Of a stretch of 9,156 nucleotides of DNA, positions 1-6,429 are shown piece by piece. How positions within the stretch are numbered: the stretch's first letter is position 1; each line of letters opens with the position of its first letter. The position numbers and the translations under genes are program-made. Source of the DNA: Mycoplasmatota bacterium (GTDB taxonomy: Bacteria; Bacillota_I; Bacilli_A; Izemoplasmatales; Izemoplasmataceae). Where the stretch lies: positions 1 to 9,156 of the forward strand of contig DAOWHG010000068.1 of NCBI GenBank assembly GCA_030641535.1. Reading direction: 5' to 3'. The notes beneath the pieces were generated by a model. It saw only the letters and a program-made list of their open reading frames with translations, was not told where the DNA came from and did not search any database.

Positions 1-14
1 AAAGACAAGGTTAA
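1..14 (+). CDS. rpmJ: Ribosomal protein L36, last codons only (partial)
   Basis: The first complete codons (aga caa ggt taa, positions 3-14) read Arg-Gln-Gly-stop, which is the usual C-terminus of bacterial L36 (…KQ[KR]QG). rpmJ normally sits directly before rpsM in Bacilli, and the rpsM ribosome binding site starts two bases after this stop. Only the last three residues are visible, so the call rests on this short match plus gene order. Confidence 0.6.
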
Positions 15-28
15 TAGGAGGTGCACAT

Positions 29-394
29 ATGGCACGTATATCAGGTGTAGATATTCCTAGAGATAAACGTATAGTTATAGCTTTAACTTATGTTTACGGA
101 TTAGGAAAAAATACAGCTATAAAAGTATTAGCTGCAGCAGGAGTTTCTGAAGAAACACGAGTTAAGAACCTAACTGAAGATGAGTTAGGTCGTATTCGTA
201 CTGAGGTTGCTAATTTTAAAACAGAAGGTGATTTAAGAAGAGAAGTTGCCTTAAATATTAAAAGATTACAAGAAATTGGAAGTTATAGAGGAATGCGTCA
301 CCGCAAGGGGTTACCTACACGTGGGCAAAATACGAGAAATAATGCTCGTACACGTAAAGGACCTCGTAGAACTATAGCTAACAAGAAGAAATAG
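29..394 (+). CDS. rpsM: 30S ribosomal protein S13
   Basis: S13 sits in the head of the small ribosomal subunit, contacts 16S rRNA and the P-site tRNA, and forms bridges to the large subunit. The 121-residue product has the family's usual length. It begins MARISGVDIPRDKR and carries the conserved YGLGKNTA helix-hairpin segment near residues 23-30. The basic C-terminal tail contains RGMRHRKGLPTRGQNTRNNA (about residues 88-107) and ends in lysines. The start is set by AGGAGGTG at 16-23, five bases before the ATG. It is followed after 12 bases by rpsK within the same operon. Nothing is broken or unusual. Confidence 0.98.
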   Translation: MARISGVDIPRDKRIVIALTYVYGLGKNTAIKVLAAAGVSEETRVKNLTEDELGRIRTEVANFKTEGDLRREVALNIKRLQEIGSYRGMRHRKGLPTRGQNTRNNARTRKGPRRTIANKKK

Positions 395-406
395 GAGGAT
401 AAAATA

Positions 407-793
407 ATGGCACGTAAACAAAGAACGAAACGTCGTGTGAAGAAAAATATTCCTTCAGGAGTAGCACACATTCATTCGACTTTCAATAACACAATAATCA
501 CAGTTACCGATCCAAATGGTAACGCTATTGCTTGGAGCAGTGCAGGAGCTTTAGGATTTAAAGGGAGCCGTAAATCAACACCATTTGCTGCGCAAATTGC
601 TAGTGAAGCATGTGCGAAAGCAGCTATGGAACACGGAGTTCAAAGAGTTGAAGTTTCAGTAAAAGGACCAGGTCCTGGACGTGAAGCAGCAATTAGAGCA
701 TTACAAACAGCAGGATTAGAAATTACAGCTATAAGAGATGTAACACCAATTCCCCATAATGGATGTCGTCCACCAAAACGACCTCGTGGTTAA
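407..793 (+). CDS. rpsK: 30S ribosomal protein S11
   Basis: S11 lies on the platform of the small subunit near the mRNA exit and the Shine-Dalgarno helix. The 128-residue protein shows the family landmarks: the basic start MARKQRTKRRVKKNIPSG, HIHSTFNNTIIT (about 22-33), SSAGALGFKGSRKSTPFAAQ (about 44-63), VKGPGPGREAAIRALQ (about 84-99) and IRDVTPIPHNGCRPPK (about 109-124). Its AGGAGG (393-398) overlaps the rpsM stop codon, which suggests coupled translation. The extreme C-terminus reads KRPRG where the Bacillus protein, as I remember it, ends KRRRV. This is a small deviation in a very conserved tail. rpoA follows 29 bases later. Confidence 0.98.
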   Translation: MARKQRTKRRVKKNIPSGVAHIHSTFNNTIITVTDPNGNAIAWSSAGALGFKGSRKSTPFAAQIASEACAKAAMEHGVQRVEVSVKGPGPGREAAIRALQTAGLEITAIRDVTPIPHNGCRPPKRPRG

Positions 794-806
794 TTGGAAC
801 AAAAAC

Positions 807-825
807 AAGGGAGGTTGTTCATTTG
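807..825 (+). promoter_or_regulatory. Ribosome binding site and TTG start of rpoA
   Basis: The strong Shine-Dalgarno sequence GGGAGG (809-814) is followed by an 8-base spacer and TTG at 823-825. The reading frame stays open upstream to an ATG at 763 inside rpsK. That longer start would add 20 residues (MSSTKTTSW…) that do not resemble RpoA, and it has no evident ribosome binding site. The TTG places the protein start where other RpoA proteins begin. Confidence 0.85.
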
Positions 826-1773
826 AAAGAATTGAAATTTGAAAAACCAAGAACTACTATAGATGTAGTTAGTGATAACGATAATTATGGAAAATTCACT
901 ATTTCTCCACTAGAACGTGGGTATGGTGTAACAATCGGTAATTCACTTCGTAGAGTCTTGTTATCATCTTTACCAGGATCAGCTATAATTAACTGTGAAA
1001 TTGACGGTGTAGAACATGAATTTTCTACAATTGATGGAGTAATTGAAGATGTTACTGCAATTATTCTTAATTTAAAGGAAGTTGTTCTTAGAATTGATAA
1101 TGAAGATCCGAATATTGAAAAACGTTTAGAAATTTATGTTGAAGGACCACATGTTATAACTGCTAAAGATATAATTTGTGACAACGAAGTAAAAGTTATT
1201 AACGAAGATCAACATATAGCTACAATTAATAAAGGAAAATTCCGTATGATTATGGTTGCTAGAAAAGGAATTGGATATGTTAGTGCTGATCAAAATAAAG
1301 AATACAACAACATGGTTGGAGTAATTCCTATTGACAGTATTTATACACCAGTTCAAAAAGTAAAATTTGACGTTACAAATGCTTCATCAGGTGCATTCCA
1401 AGAGGATAAACTGATTGTTGAAGTATGGACTAACGGAGCAATAACTTCACAAGAATCAATAGGAATTGCTGCTAAAGTGTTAATGGAACATTTATCAGTA
1501 ATCGTTGAACTAAGTGAAAAAGCAAAAGAAGAAGATTTTATGATTGAAAGAGCTAGCGAACAAAATTCTCAAATTTTAGAAATGCAAATTGAAGATTTAG
1601 ATTTATCAGTTAGAAGTTATAATTGCTTGAAACGTGCAGGGATTAATACTGTAGATGAACTAACACAAAAAACAGAAGAAGACATGATGAAAGTTAGAAA
1701 TCTTGGTAAGAAATCACTCAAAGAAGTTAAGCAAAAACTTGATGAATTAGGTCTTGGGTTAGCTAGACATTAA
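823..1773 (+). CDS. rpoA: DNA-directed RNA polymerase subunit alpha
   Basis: The alpha subunit dimerises to nucleate assembly of RNA polymerase, and its C-terminal domain contacts UP elements and activators. From the TTG start the protein is 316 residues, close to the 314 of Bacillus. The N-terminal domain shows LERGYGVTIGNSLRRVLLSSLPG and HEFSTIDGVIEDVT, and later GVIPIDSIYTPV. The C-terminal domain carries LDLSVRSYNCLKRAGINTV and the helix-hairpin-helix MMKVRNLGKKSLKEVKQKL, ending LGLGLARH. The position after rpsK and before rplQ is the standard alpha-operon order. The ATG at 763 is rejected as start because the extra residues read through the end of rpsK in another frame and lack family similarity. 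Confidence 0.97.
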   Translation: MKELKFEKPRTTIDVVSDNDNYGKFTISPLERGYGVTIGNSLRRVLLSSLPGSAIINCEIDGVEHEFSTIDGVIEDVTAIILNLKEVVLRIDNEDPNIEKRLEIYVEGPHVITAKDIICDNEVKVINEDQHIATINKGKFRMIMVARKGIGYVSADQNKEYNNMVGVIPIDSIYTPVQKVKFDVTNASSGAFQEDKLIVEVWTNGAITSQESIGIAAKVLMEHLSVIVELSEKAKEEDFMIERASEQNSQILEMQIEDLDLSVRSYNCLKRAGINTVDELTQKTEEDMMKVRNLGKKSLKEVKQKLDELGLGLARH

Positions 1774-1788
1774 TAGGAGGTAAAATTA

Positions 1789-2151
1789 ATGGCTGGATAT
1801 AGCAAATTAAATCGTAGAAGTGATCAAAGAAAAGCAATGTTAAGAGACTTAGTGACTCATTTAATAATACATGAAAAGATTACTACTACTGAAACAAAAG
1901 CAAAAGAATTACAGCGCCTTGCTGATAAAATGGTGACTTTAGGGAAAAAAGGAACACTTCACCATATAAGAAGAGCTGCAAAAACAGTTAGATTCTTAGA
2001 TGCAGGAGAAGGTAAAAATGCTGTACAAAAATTATTTGAAGATATAGCTCCTCGTTTCAAAGATAGAGACGGTGGATATACTAGAATTTATAAAGTTGGG
2101 CCAAGACGTGGAGATGCAACTCCTATGGCTATCATTGAATTCGTAGAATAA
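1789..2151 (+). CDS. rplQ: 50S ribosomal protein L17
   Basis: L17 is a large-subunit protein near the polypeptide exit tunnel. At 120 residues it matches the Bacillus length. Conserved stretches include YSKLNRRSDQRKAMLRDLVT (about 4-23), ITTTETKAKELQRLADKMVTLGKKG (about 31-55) and, near the end, GGYTRIYKVGPRRGDATPMAIIEFVE. AGGAGG at 1775-1780 lies eight bases before the ATG and one base after the rpoA stop. The gene ends with tandem stops (TAA TAG, 2149-2154) and is the last gene of the ribosomal operon, with a terminator immediately after. Confidence 0.98.
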   Translation: MAGYSKLNRRSDQRKAMLRDLVTHLIIHEKITTTETKAKELQRLADKMVTLGKKGTLHHIRRAAKTVRFLDAGEGKNAVQKLFEDIAPRFKDRDGGYTRIYKVGPRRGDATPMAIIEFVE

Positions 2152-2156
2152 TAGTA

Positions 2157-2185
2157 AAAGACAAGCTCAATGAGCTTGTTTTTTT
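2157..2185 (+). terminator. Intrinsic terminator of the rpsM-rpsK-rpoA-rplQ operon
   Basis: The arms ACAAGCTC (2161-2168) and GAGCTTGT (2172-2179) form a perfect 8-bp stem with loop AAT. The stem runs into seven T residues (2179-2185) and is preceded by an A-rich stretch that can extend it with A-T pairs. It begins ten bases after the rplQ stop. Confidence 0.93.
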
Positions 2186-2228
2186 GTGAAATAAATTAGT
2201 TATATTTATCGCTTTTTTAAAGATATTT

Positions 2229-2256
2229 TGTTATAATTAGACGTTAAACGGAGTGA
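2229..2256 (+). promoter_or_regulatory. Extended -10 promoter and ribosome binding site for the ecf operon
   Basis: TGTTATAAT (2229-2237) is a perfect extended -10 element (TGn plus TATAAT). No good -35 hexamer sits 17 bases upstream (2209-2214 reads TCGCTT), so recognition would lean on the TGn motif. The ribosome binding site GGAGTGA (2250-2256) precedes the ecfA1 ATG at 2261. The leader would be very short, about 15 bases. The site lies just after the rplQ terminator, so the ecf genes probably have their own transcription start. Confidence 0.72.
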
Positions 2257-2260
2257 TGAT

Positions 2261-3067
2261 ATGAACATAATTGAAATAAAAGACCTATCATTTGCTTATA
2301 GAGAAGAGTTTTTCGCATTGAATGATGTCAACTTGACAATTAAGAGAGGCGAATGGATTTCAATTCTTGGGCACAATGGTAGTGGTAAATCTACCCTAGC
2401 AAAACTAATTATAGGTTTATTAAAAGCTGAAAAAGGTGAAATATACGTTGATGGTGTCTTGTTAAATGAAGAGACAGTACACGAAATTAGAAGAAAAATC
2501 GGTATAGTATTCCAAAATCCAGACAATCAATTTGTTGGGGTTACTGTGGAAGATGATATCGCTTTTGGTATGGAAAACCTGAATTTTGATAGAGAAGATA
2601 TGTTAAATAAAATTGAGGAGTATTCAAAAAAAGTAAATATGTTTGAGTACTTGAAAAAGGAACCACATAATCTTAGTGGAGGACAAAAACAAAGAGTAGC
2701 TATCGCAGGTATATTAGCTATGAATACGGATATAATAATATTTGATGAATCTACTTCAATGCTAGACCCTAAAGGTAGAGAATCAATTATGGAATATATA
2801 AGAGATCTTAATAAAGAAGGAAAAACTATCATAACAATTACTCATGATATGAAAGAAGCAGTGAATTCAGATAGAATTGTTATATTAAAGGATGGAAAAG
2901 TATTAGCAGTCGGAGAAACTAATACTATTCTTAACGATAAAGAAACACTTAATTCATCTAACTTAGAACTTTTATTACCTCTAAAATTACTATACAAATT
3001 AGATGAGGCGAATATAAAGAATGAGAAAGTGAAAAACATATTATGGCAATTAAGTTTGAACAAGTAA
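2261..3067 (+). CDS. ecfA1: ECF transporter ATP-binding protein EcfA1
   Basis: This is one of the two ATPases of the energy-coupling factor module that powers uptake of vitamins and trace metals through interchangeable S components. The 268-residue protein has the full ABC set: Walker A GHNGSGKST (37-45), Q-loop Q85 in VFQNPDNQF, signature LSGGQ (138-142), Walker B IIIFDE (158-163, catalytic E163), D-loop SMLDP (166-170) and switch histidine H195. The NPDNQ motif after the Q-loop and the DESTSMLDP form are typical of EcfA1 (CbiO) rather than EcfA2. It pairs with the next gene product as a heterodimer and overlaps it by 25 bases. Location after rplQ is the usual one in Bacilli. Confidence 0.95.
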   Translation: MNIIEIKDLSFAYREEFFALNDVNLTIKRGEWISILGHNGSGKSTLAKLIIGLLKAEKGEIYVDGVLLNEETVHEIRRKIGIVFQNPDNQFVGVTVEDDIAFGMENLNFDREDMLNKIEEYSKKVNMFEYLKKEPHNLSGGQKQRVAIAGILAMNTDIIIFDESTSMLDPKGRESIMEYIRDLNKEGKTIITITHDMKEAVNSDRIVILKDGKVLAVGETNTILNDKETLNSSNLELLLPLKLLYKLDEANIKNEKVKNILWQLSLNK

Positions 3068-3903
3068 ATTATTTATATCCATCATTTGATGGAAGTAATT
3101 TCTCCGCATTAGAAAATATTGATTTGGAAATCTCTGAAAAAGGTGAATTTATTACTTTGATTGGAGAAACTGGTAGTGGAAAATCTACGCTAGTGCAACA
3201 TATGAATGCTTTATTAAGACCGGCAACAGGAAGTGTAACGATATATGGAATAAAGATTCAAAAAAATACAAATAAGAATAAAAAAATAAAACTAAACCCA
3301 CTTCGTCAGAAAGTTGGTCTTGTTTTCCAATTCCCAGAGTATCAATTATTTGAAGAAACAGTCTTAAAAGATATTATTTTTGGTCCTAAAAACTTTGGTG
3401 TTAAAGAAGATGTAGCAATTGAAAGAGCAAAAGAAGTAATTAAACTTGTTGGATTAACTGAAGAGTATCTAGAAAGAAGTCCTTTTAATCTTTCGGGTGG
3501 AGAGAAAAAGCGTGTTTCAATTGCTGGAATATTAGCAATGGAACCAGATATTTTAGTGCTTGATGAACCTACAAGTGGATTAGATCCTAAAGGTAGAGAT
3601 GCACTTCTTGAACTATTTACAGAAATTCATAAAAAATTAGATAAGACAGTAATAATTATTACTCATGATATGAATACTGTTTATAAGTATGCTACAAGAG
3701 TTCTGGTAATGCATGATTCTGAACTTGTTTTTGATGGCAATGCAAGTGAACTATTTAAGAGTGAAAATATAGTTAAATGGAACTTAGATTTACCGGATAT
3801 TATTGAAATAACGAATCAATTGGAGAAGAAATTAGATATTTCTTTTAATACAAAACCCCACAATGTCGATGAGTTGTTTAAACTCATGAAGGGGGTATTA
3901 TAA
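3043..3903 (+). CDS. ecfA2: ECF transporter ATP-binding protein EcfA2
   Basis: This is the second ATPase of the ECF module and the partner of EcfA1. It has 286 residues with Walker A GETGSGKST (41-49), Q-loop Q96 in the EcfA2-characteristic VFQFPEYQLFEETV, signature LSGGEKKR (150-157), Walker B ILVLDEP (170-176, catalytic E175), D-loop GLDP (179-182) and switch H208. The signature ends in E rather than Q, a change common in this subunit. The ATG lies inside the end of ecfA1 and is preceded only by a weak GAAAGTGA (3025-3032), so translation is probably coupled to ecfA1. MAIKFEQVNYLYP matches the normal family start. The stop codon shares one base with the ecfT ATG. Confidence 0.95.
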   Translation: MAIKFEQVNYLYPSFDGSNFSALENIDLEISEKGEFITLIGETGSGKSTLVQHMNALLRPATGSVTIYGIKIQKNTNKNKKIKLNPLRQKVGLVFQFPEYQLFEETVLKDIIFGPKNFGVKEDVAIERAKEVIKLVGLTEEYLERSPFNLSGGEKKRVSIAGILAMEPDILVLDEPTSGLDPKGRDALLELFTEIHKKLDKTVIIITHDMNTVYKYATRVLVMHDSELVFDGNASELFKSENIVKWNLDLPDIIEITNQLEKKLDISFNTKPHNVDELFKLMKGVL

Positions 3904-4868
3904 TGAAAAATATTATAGTTGGTCAATATGTACCTGGAAAAAGTTTCTTATATAAAATGGACCCAAGAAGTAAGATATTAGCTCTTGGGATATTGATGGT
4001 AAGTGCCTTTGTTTTTAAAGACATAACTCATATTATTTATATGCTTTTTGGAGTTCTATTAATATTGAAAATTGGTGGAATACCGATTATGAGAATTGCA
4101 AGAGGATTAAGACCTATTATGATACTCTTATTGTTCACTTTCTCATTTCAGGTAATGTTTATTAAAACTGGAGATGTTGTATTAGAGACTGTTTTAACTT
4201 TGACATATATTAATTTGGGTTTAATGGTATTGATAATACTTGGATGGTATTTTACAAGAACATATATCAAATCAAGATTCTTATTTTTGATATTTGTGAT
4301 CCTTGGGATTTTAACAATGTTATCGTTATTTACACCAGGGATAACAATTAGTTCTAGCAATTTCGTAGTGTATGAAGATGGACTTTTAGGAGCTTCATTT
4401 ATCATGGTTAGACTTATAATAATTGTTACATTATCAACTATTTTAACACTTACAACAAAACCGACAGATTTAAATTTAGGACTTGAAAAAATATTACGAC
4501 CGTTAAATATAGTTAAGATAAATTCTGAAGAAATTGCTCTTATTATATCGATAGCATTGCGCTATATTCCGACGTTACTAGATGAAGCTAACAAGATAAT
4601 GCTAGCTCAAGCAAGTCGCGGAGTTGATTTCTCTGAGGGTAAAATAAAAGATAAGGTAATGCAAATAATTAGTTTGTTAGTTCCAATGTTTATTATAAGC
4701 TTTAAAAGAAGTGATGATCTTGCTAACGCAATGGAAGCAAGAAGTTTTATACCAGGAAATCCAAGATCTAGAATCCATATTTTAGCTTGGGAAAATAGAG
4801 ATACGATAGTGATAATTTTTTGTATCGTTGTATTGATTTCAACAATTGCAGTTAGAGTTTTCCTATAA
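3903..4868 (+). CDS. ecfT: ECF transporter transmembrane protein EcfT, with an internal insertion
   Basis: EcfT is the membrane scaffold that transmits ATPase motions to the S component. Family hallmarks are GQYVPGKSFLYKMDPRSKI near the N-terminus (7-25), ALRYIPTLLDEA (218-229), and the two coupling-helix Arg motifs, AQASRGVDF (235-243) and AMEARSF (276-282). The second has Ser where Gly is usual. At 321 residues it is about 55 longer than the roughly 265 of Bacillus EcfT. The extra part lies at about residues 95-147, between FTFSFQVMFIKTGD and VVYEDGLLGAS. It contains two hydrophobic stretches (about 98-116 and 125-145) separated by the basic FTRTYIKSR. The ribosome binding site AAGGGGGT (3889-3896) is inside ecfA2, and the start overlaps the ecfA2 stop by one base. 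Confidence 0.93.
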   Translation: MKNIIVGQYVPGKSFLYKMDPRSKILALGILMVSAFVFKDITHIIYMLFGVLLILKIGGIPIMRIARGLRPIMILLLFTFSFQVMFIKTGDVVLETVLTLTYINLGLMVLIILGWYFTRTYIKSRFLFLIFVILGILTMLSLFTPGITISSSNFVVYEDGLLGASFIMVRLIIIVTLSTILTLTTKPTDLNLGLEKILRPLNIVKINSEEIALIISIALRYIPTLLDEANKIMLAQASRGVDFSEGKIKDKVMQIISLLVPMFIISFKRSDDLANAMEARSFIPGNPRSRIHILAWENRDTIVIIFCIVVLISTIAVRVFL

Positions 4869-5933
4869 ATGAATAAAGTAGATTTAGTTACTACATATTA
4901 TCAAGCCTGGGTAAATAAAAACATTACAACTCTAAAAGATGAATTACTTGATGATAAATTTGGAATCAGAAATTTTTTTGAAAATGTTTTCTTTGATTTA
5001 AACGACATTGAAAAAGAATTTTTGAAATTTGATTTAGTATCATTTAATGTATTAAATATCGAAGAACAAGATGACATATTATATTGCTCTTTAGAACTAA
5101 AATATTTATATAAGAATACAAATTTAGAAGCGGAAGTTATTACAAAATTCATATTCAAAAACGACTTAATAATTCGAGTGTATGAAACTTTCGATAATCC
5201 TAAATGTTCTAGAGTAAAATGCATAGCTTCTTATGATGGGTCAACTTTTAGTGGATTCCAAAGACAGCCCGAATTAAGAACAGTTCAAGGGGATATAGAA
5301 AAGGGCTTAAAATTTTTAACTGGCGAAGATATAACTATTCAATCAAGTGGGAGAACAGACAAGGGAGTTCATGCCTTGAATCAAGTATTTCATTTTGACA
5401 CACTGAGCATGATAAAACCTGATAATTTTTGGAGAGTTTTAAATAGTTATCTTCCCGATTCGATTCACATTAAATCTAGCTCGAAACAAAATAAAACATT
5501 TCACAGCAGATATGATGTGTTTTCTAAAGAGTATATGTACGTTATAAATCATAAAGAATACAATCCGATTATGAGGGATTATGAGTGGTTTGTTCCCAAT
5601 TTTGATATAGATTTACTTACAGAAGAGTTACATAAAATTAGAGGGACACATGATTTTACAAGCTTTACTAAAGCTATTGAGGATAAAGTATTAGTTCGTA
5701 ATATTATTGATGTGAAGATTAAAAAAACCGATACTCACCTATATATTTCCATTATTGGAAGAGGTTTCTTAAGATACATGGTTAGGTACTTAGTAGGAAC
5801 TTTGATTGAGATAGCTCAGAATAAGACTGATCTTTCGATAATTGATTATATTAATATGAAAAATTCTTCTGAGGTAAAATGGAAAGCACCTAGTTGTGGA
5901 TTATATCTGAAAGAGGTGATCTATTATGAGTGA
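4869..5933 (+). CDS. truA: tRNA pseudouridine(38-40) synthase TruA with an N-terminal NTF2/SnoaL-like extension
   Basis: TruA converts uridines 38-40 of the tRNA anticodon arm to pseudouridine. The C-terminal part (about 115-354, 240 residues, normal TruA size) has CIASYDGSTFSGFQRQ, the catalytic motif SSGRTDKGVHA with D164, HSRYDVFSKEYMYVI, GTHDFTSFTK and GRGFLRYMVRYLVGTLIE. The first 110 residues are not part of a usual TruA, which starts just before the YDG segment. They begin LVTTYYQAWVNKNITTLKDE and end TKFIFKNDLIIRVYETFD, a layout typical of SnoaL/NTF2-like folds. The frame is unbroken across the junction, and I see no internal start with a ribosome binding site near it. The ATG directly abuts the ecfT stop with no clear Shine-Dalgarno sequence, so coupling to ecfT is likely. 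The TruA call is firm; the N-terminal domain call is tentative. Confidence 0.93.
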   Translation: MNKVDLVTTYYQAWVNKNITTLKDELLDDKFGIRNFFENVFFDLNDIEKEFLKFDLVSFNVLNIEEQDDILYCSLELKYLYKNTNLEAEVITKFIFKNDLIIRVYETFDNPKCSRVKCIASYDGSTFSGFQRQPELRTVQGDIEKGLKFLTGEDITIQSSGRTDKGVHALNQVFHFDTLSMIKPDNFWRVLNSYLPDSIHIKSSSKQNKTFHSRYDVFSKEYMYVINHKEYNPIMRDYEWFVPNFDIDLLTEELHKIRGTHDFTSFTKAIEDKVLVRNIIDVKIKKTDTHLYISIIGRGFLRYMVRYLVGTLIEIAQNKTDLSIIDYINMKNSSEVKWKAPSCGLYLKEVIYYE

Positions 5934-6336
5934 AATTACATATAGAGAATTACTATTTAAGGAAGATGATATTTTGAATCTTTATTTAGATAATAATTGG
6001 ACTAATTACACTGATAATAAAGATATGCTATTTAGTGGAATCAAGAATTCTTTATACACTCTTGCAGCATATGATAAAGAAGTGCTAATAGGACTAGTTA
6101 GAGTTGTTGGTGATGGATTTACAATTATCTATATTCAAGATATTTTGGTACTTAAAGAGTATCAAAACAAAGGCGTTGGATCGAAACTTATAAAATATAT
6201 TATTGATAAATATAAAGCAGTAAGGCAAATTGTTTTAACTACAGATAATACAGAAAGCCAGAAAGCCTTTTATGAAAAAAACGGCTTTAAAGAGTTTAAA
6301 GATTTGAAATTAGTAGCATTTATGCTTGATAAATAA
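5926..6336 (+). CDS. GNAT family N-acetyltransferase
   Basis: This is a small, probably cytoplasmic acetyltransferase that would transfer an acetyl group from acetyl-CoA; its acceptor cannot be told from sequence. The 136-residue protein has the GNAT core: the beta strand IIYIQDILVLKEYQ (67-80), the acetyl-CoA pyrophosphate loop Q-N-K-G-V-G (80-85) followed by the helix SKLIKYIID, then LTTDNTESQKAFYEKNGFKEF (104-124), where the conserved Tyr is Y116. The ATG overlaps the truA end by 8 bases, and its AGAGGTG (5912-5918) lies within truA, so it belongs to the ecf-truA transcript. It is the last gene before a terminator. It occupies the place where Bacillus has rplM-rpsI. Confidence 0.88.
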   Translation: MSEITYRELLFKEDDILNLYLDNNWTNYTDNKDMLFSGIKNSLYTLAAYDKEVLIGLVRVVGDGFTIIYIQDILVLKEYQNKGVGSKLIKYIIDKYKAVRQIVLTTDNTESQKAFYEKNGFKEFKDLKLVAFMLDK

Positions 6337-6371
6337 AAAGACCATGTTTTTGGAAAACATAGTCTTTTTTT
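6335..6371 (+). terminator. Intrinsic terminator after the ecf-truA-GNAT operon
   Basis: The left arm AAAGAC-C-ATGTTTT (6337-6350) pairs with AAAACAT-A-GTCTTT (6354-6367) around the loop TGG, with one C/A mismatch. A run of T residues (6365-6371) completes it. The hairpin starts directly after the GNAT stop codon. Confidence 0.9.
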
Positions 6372-6391
6372 ATTTTAATTTCCTGCAATTG

Positions 6392-6429
6392 TTACATTTT
6401 CTAATTTAATAAATAAATGTAATTGTAAT
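6392..6429. promoter_or_regulatory. Inverted and direct TGTAA repeats upstream of the dehydrogenase (possible operator)
   Basis: TTACATTT (6392-6399) and AAATGTAA (6415-6422) are perfect 8-base inverted copies 15 bases apart. The right copy continues into a tandem TGTAAT TGTAAT (6418-6429) that touches the -10 element. A regulator bound here would cover the -35 region. In such AT-rich DNA chance is a real alternative. It is not a good match to the Rex consensus: the left TTGTTA half is present, but the right half is not. Confidence 0.3.

Noticed and set aside
763..822. N-terminal extension of rpoA from an upstream ATG
   Set aside because: It lies in the rpsK end, lacks a ribosome binding site and adds residues unlike RpoA. 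The TTG at 823 has an ideal site.
1126..1356. Minus-strand open frame inside rpoA
   Set aside because: It is the antisense shadow of a conserved coding region, with a low-complexity Asn/Ser/Phe-rich product and no ribosome binding site.
2296..3063. Three minus-strand open frames inside ecfA1
   Set aside because: They are antisense to a fully motif-supported ABC ATPase, and their products resemble no protein family I know.
2261..4868. Cobalt-specific CbiMNQO transporter
   Set aside because: Two different ATPases plus EcfT, with no CbiM or CbiN, next to rplQ and truA, indicate the shared group II ECF module rather than a dedicated cobalt system.
5178..5180. Internal GTG as the true start of TruA
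   Set aside because: No ribosome binding site precedes it, and the residues before it form a coherent domain in the same frame that starts exactly after the ecfT stop.
4148..5224. Minus-strand open frames inside ecfT and the truA extension
   Set aside because: The plus strand reads a continuous supported protein with coupled starts. The antisense products look like random translations of AT-rich DNA.
6389..6406. Rex (redox repressor) operator upstream of the dehydrogenase
   Set aside because: Only the left half TTGTTA fits; the right half (CTAATT) does not match TTAACAA or TCACAA.
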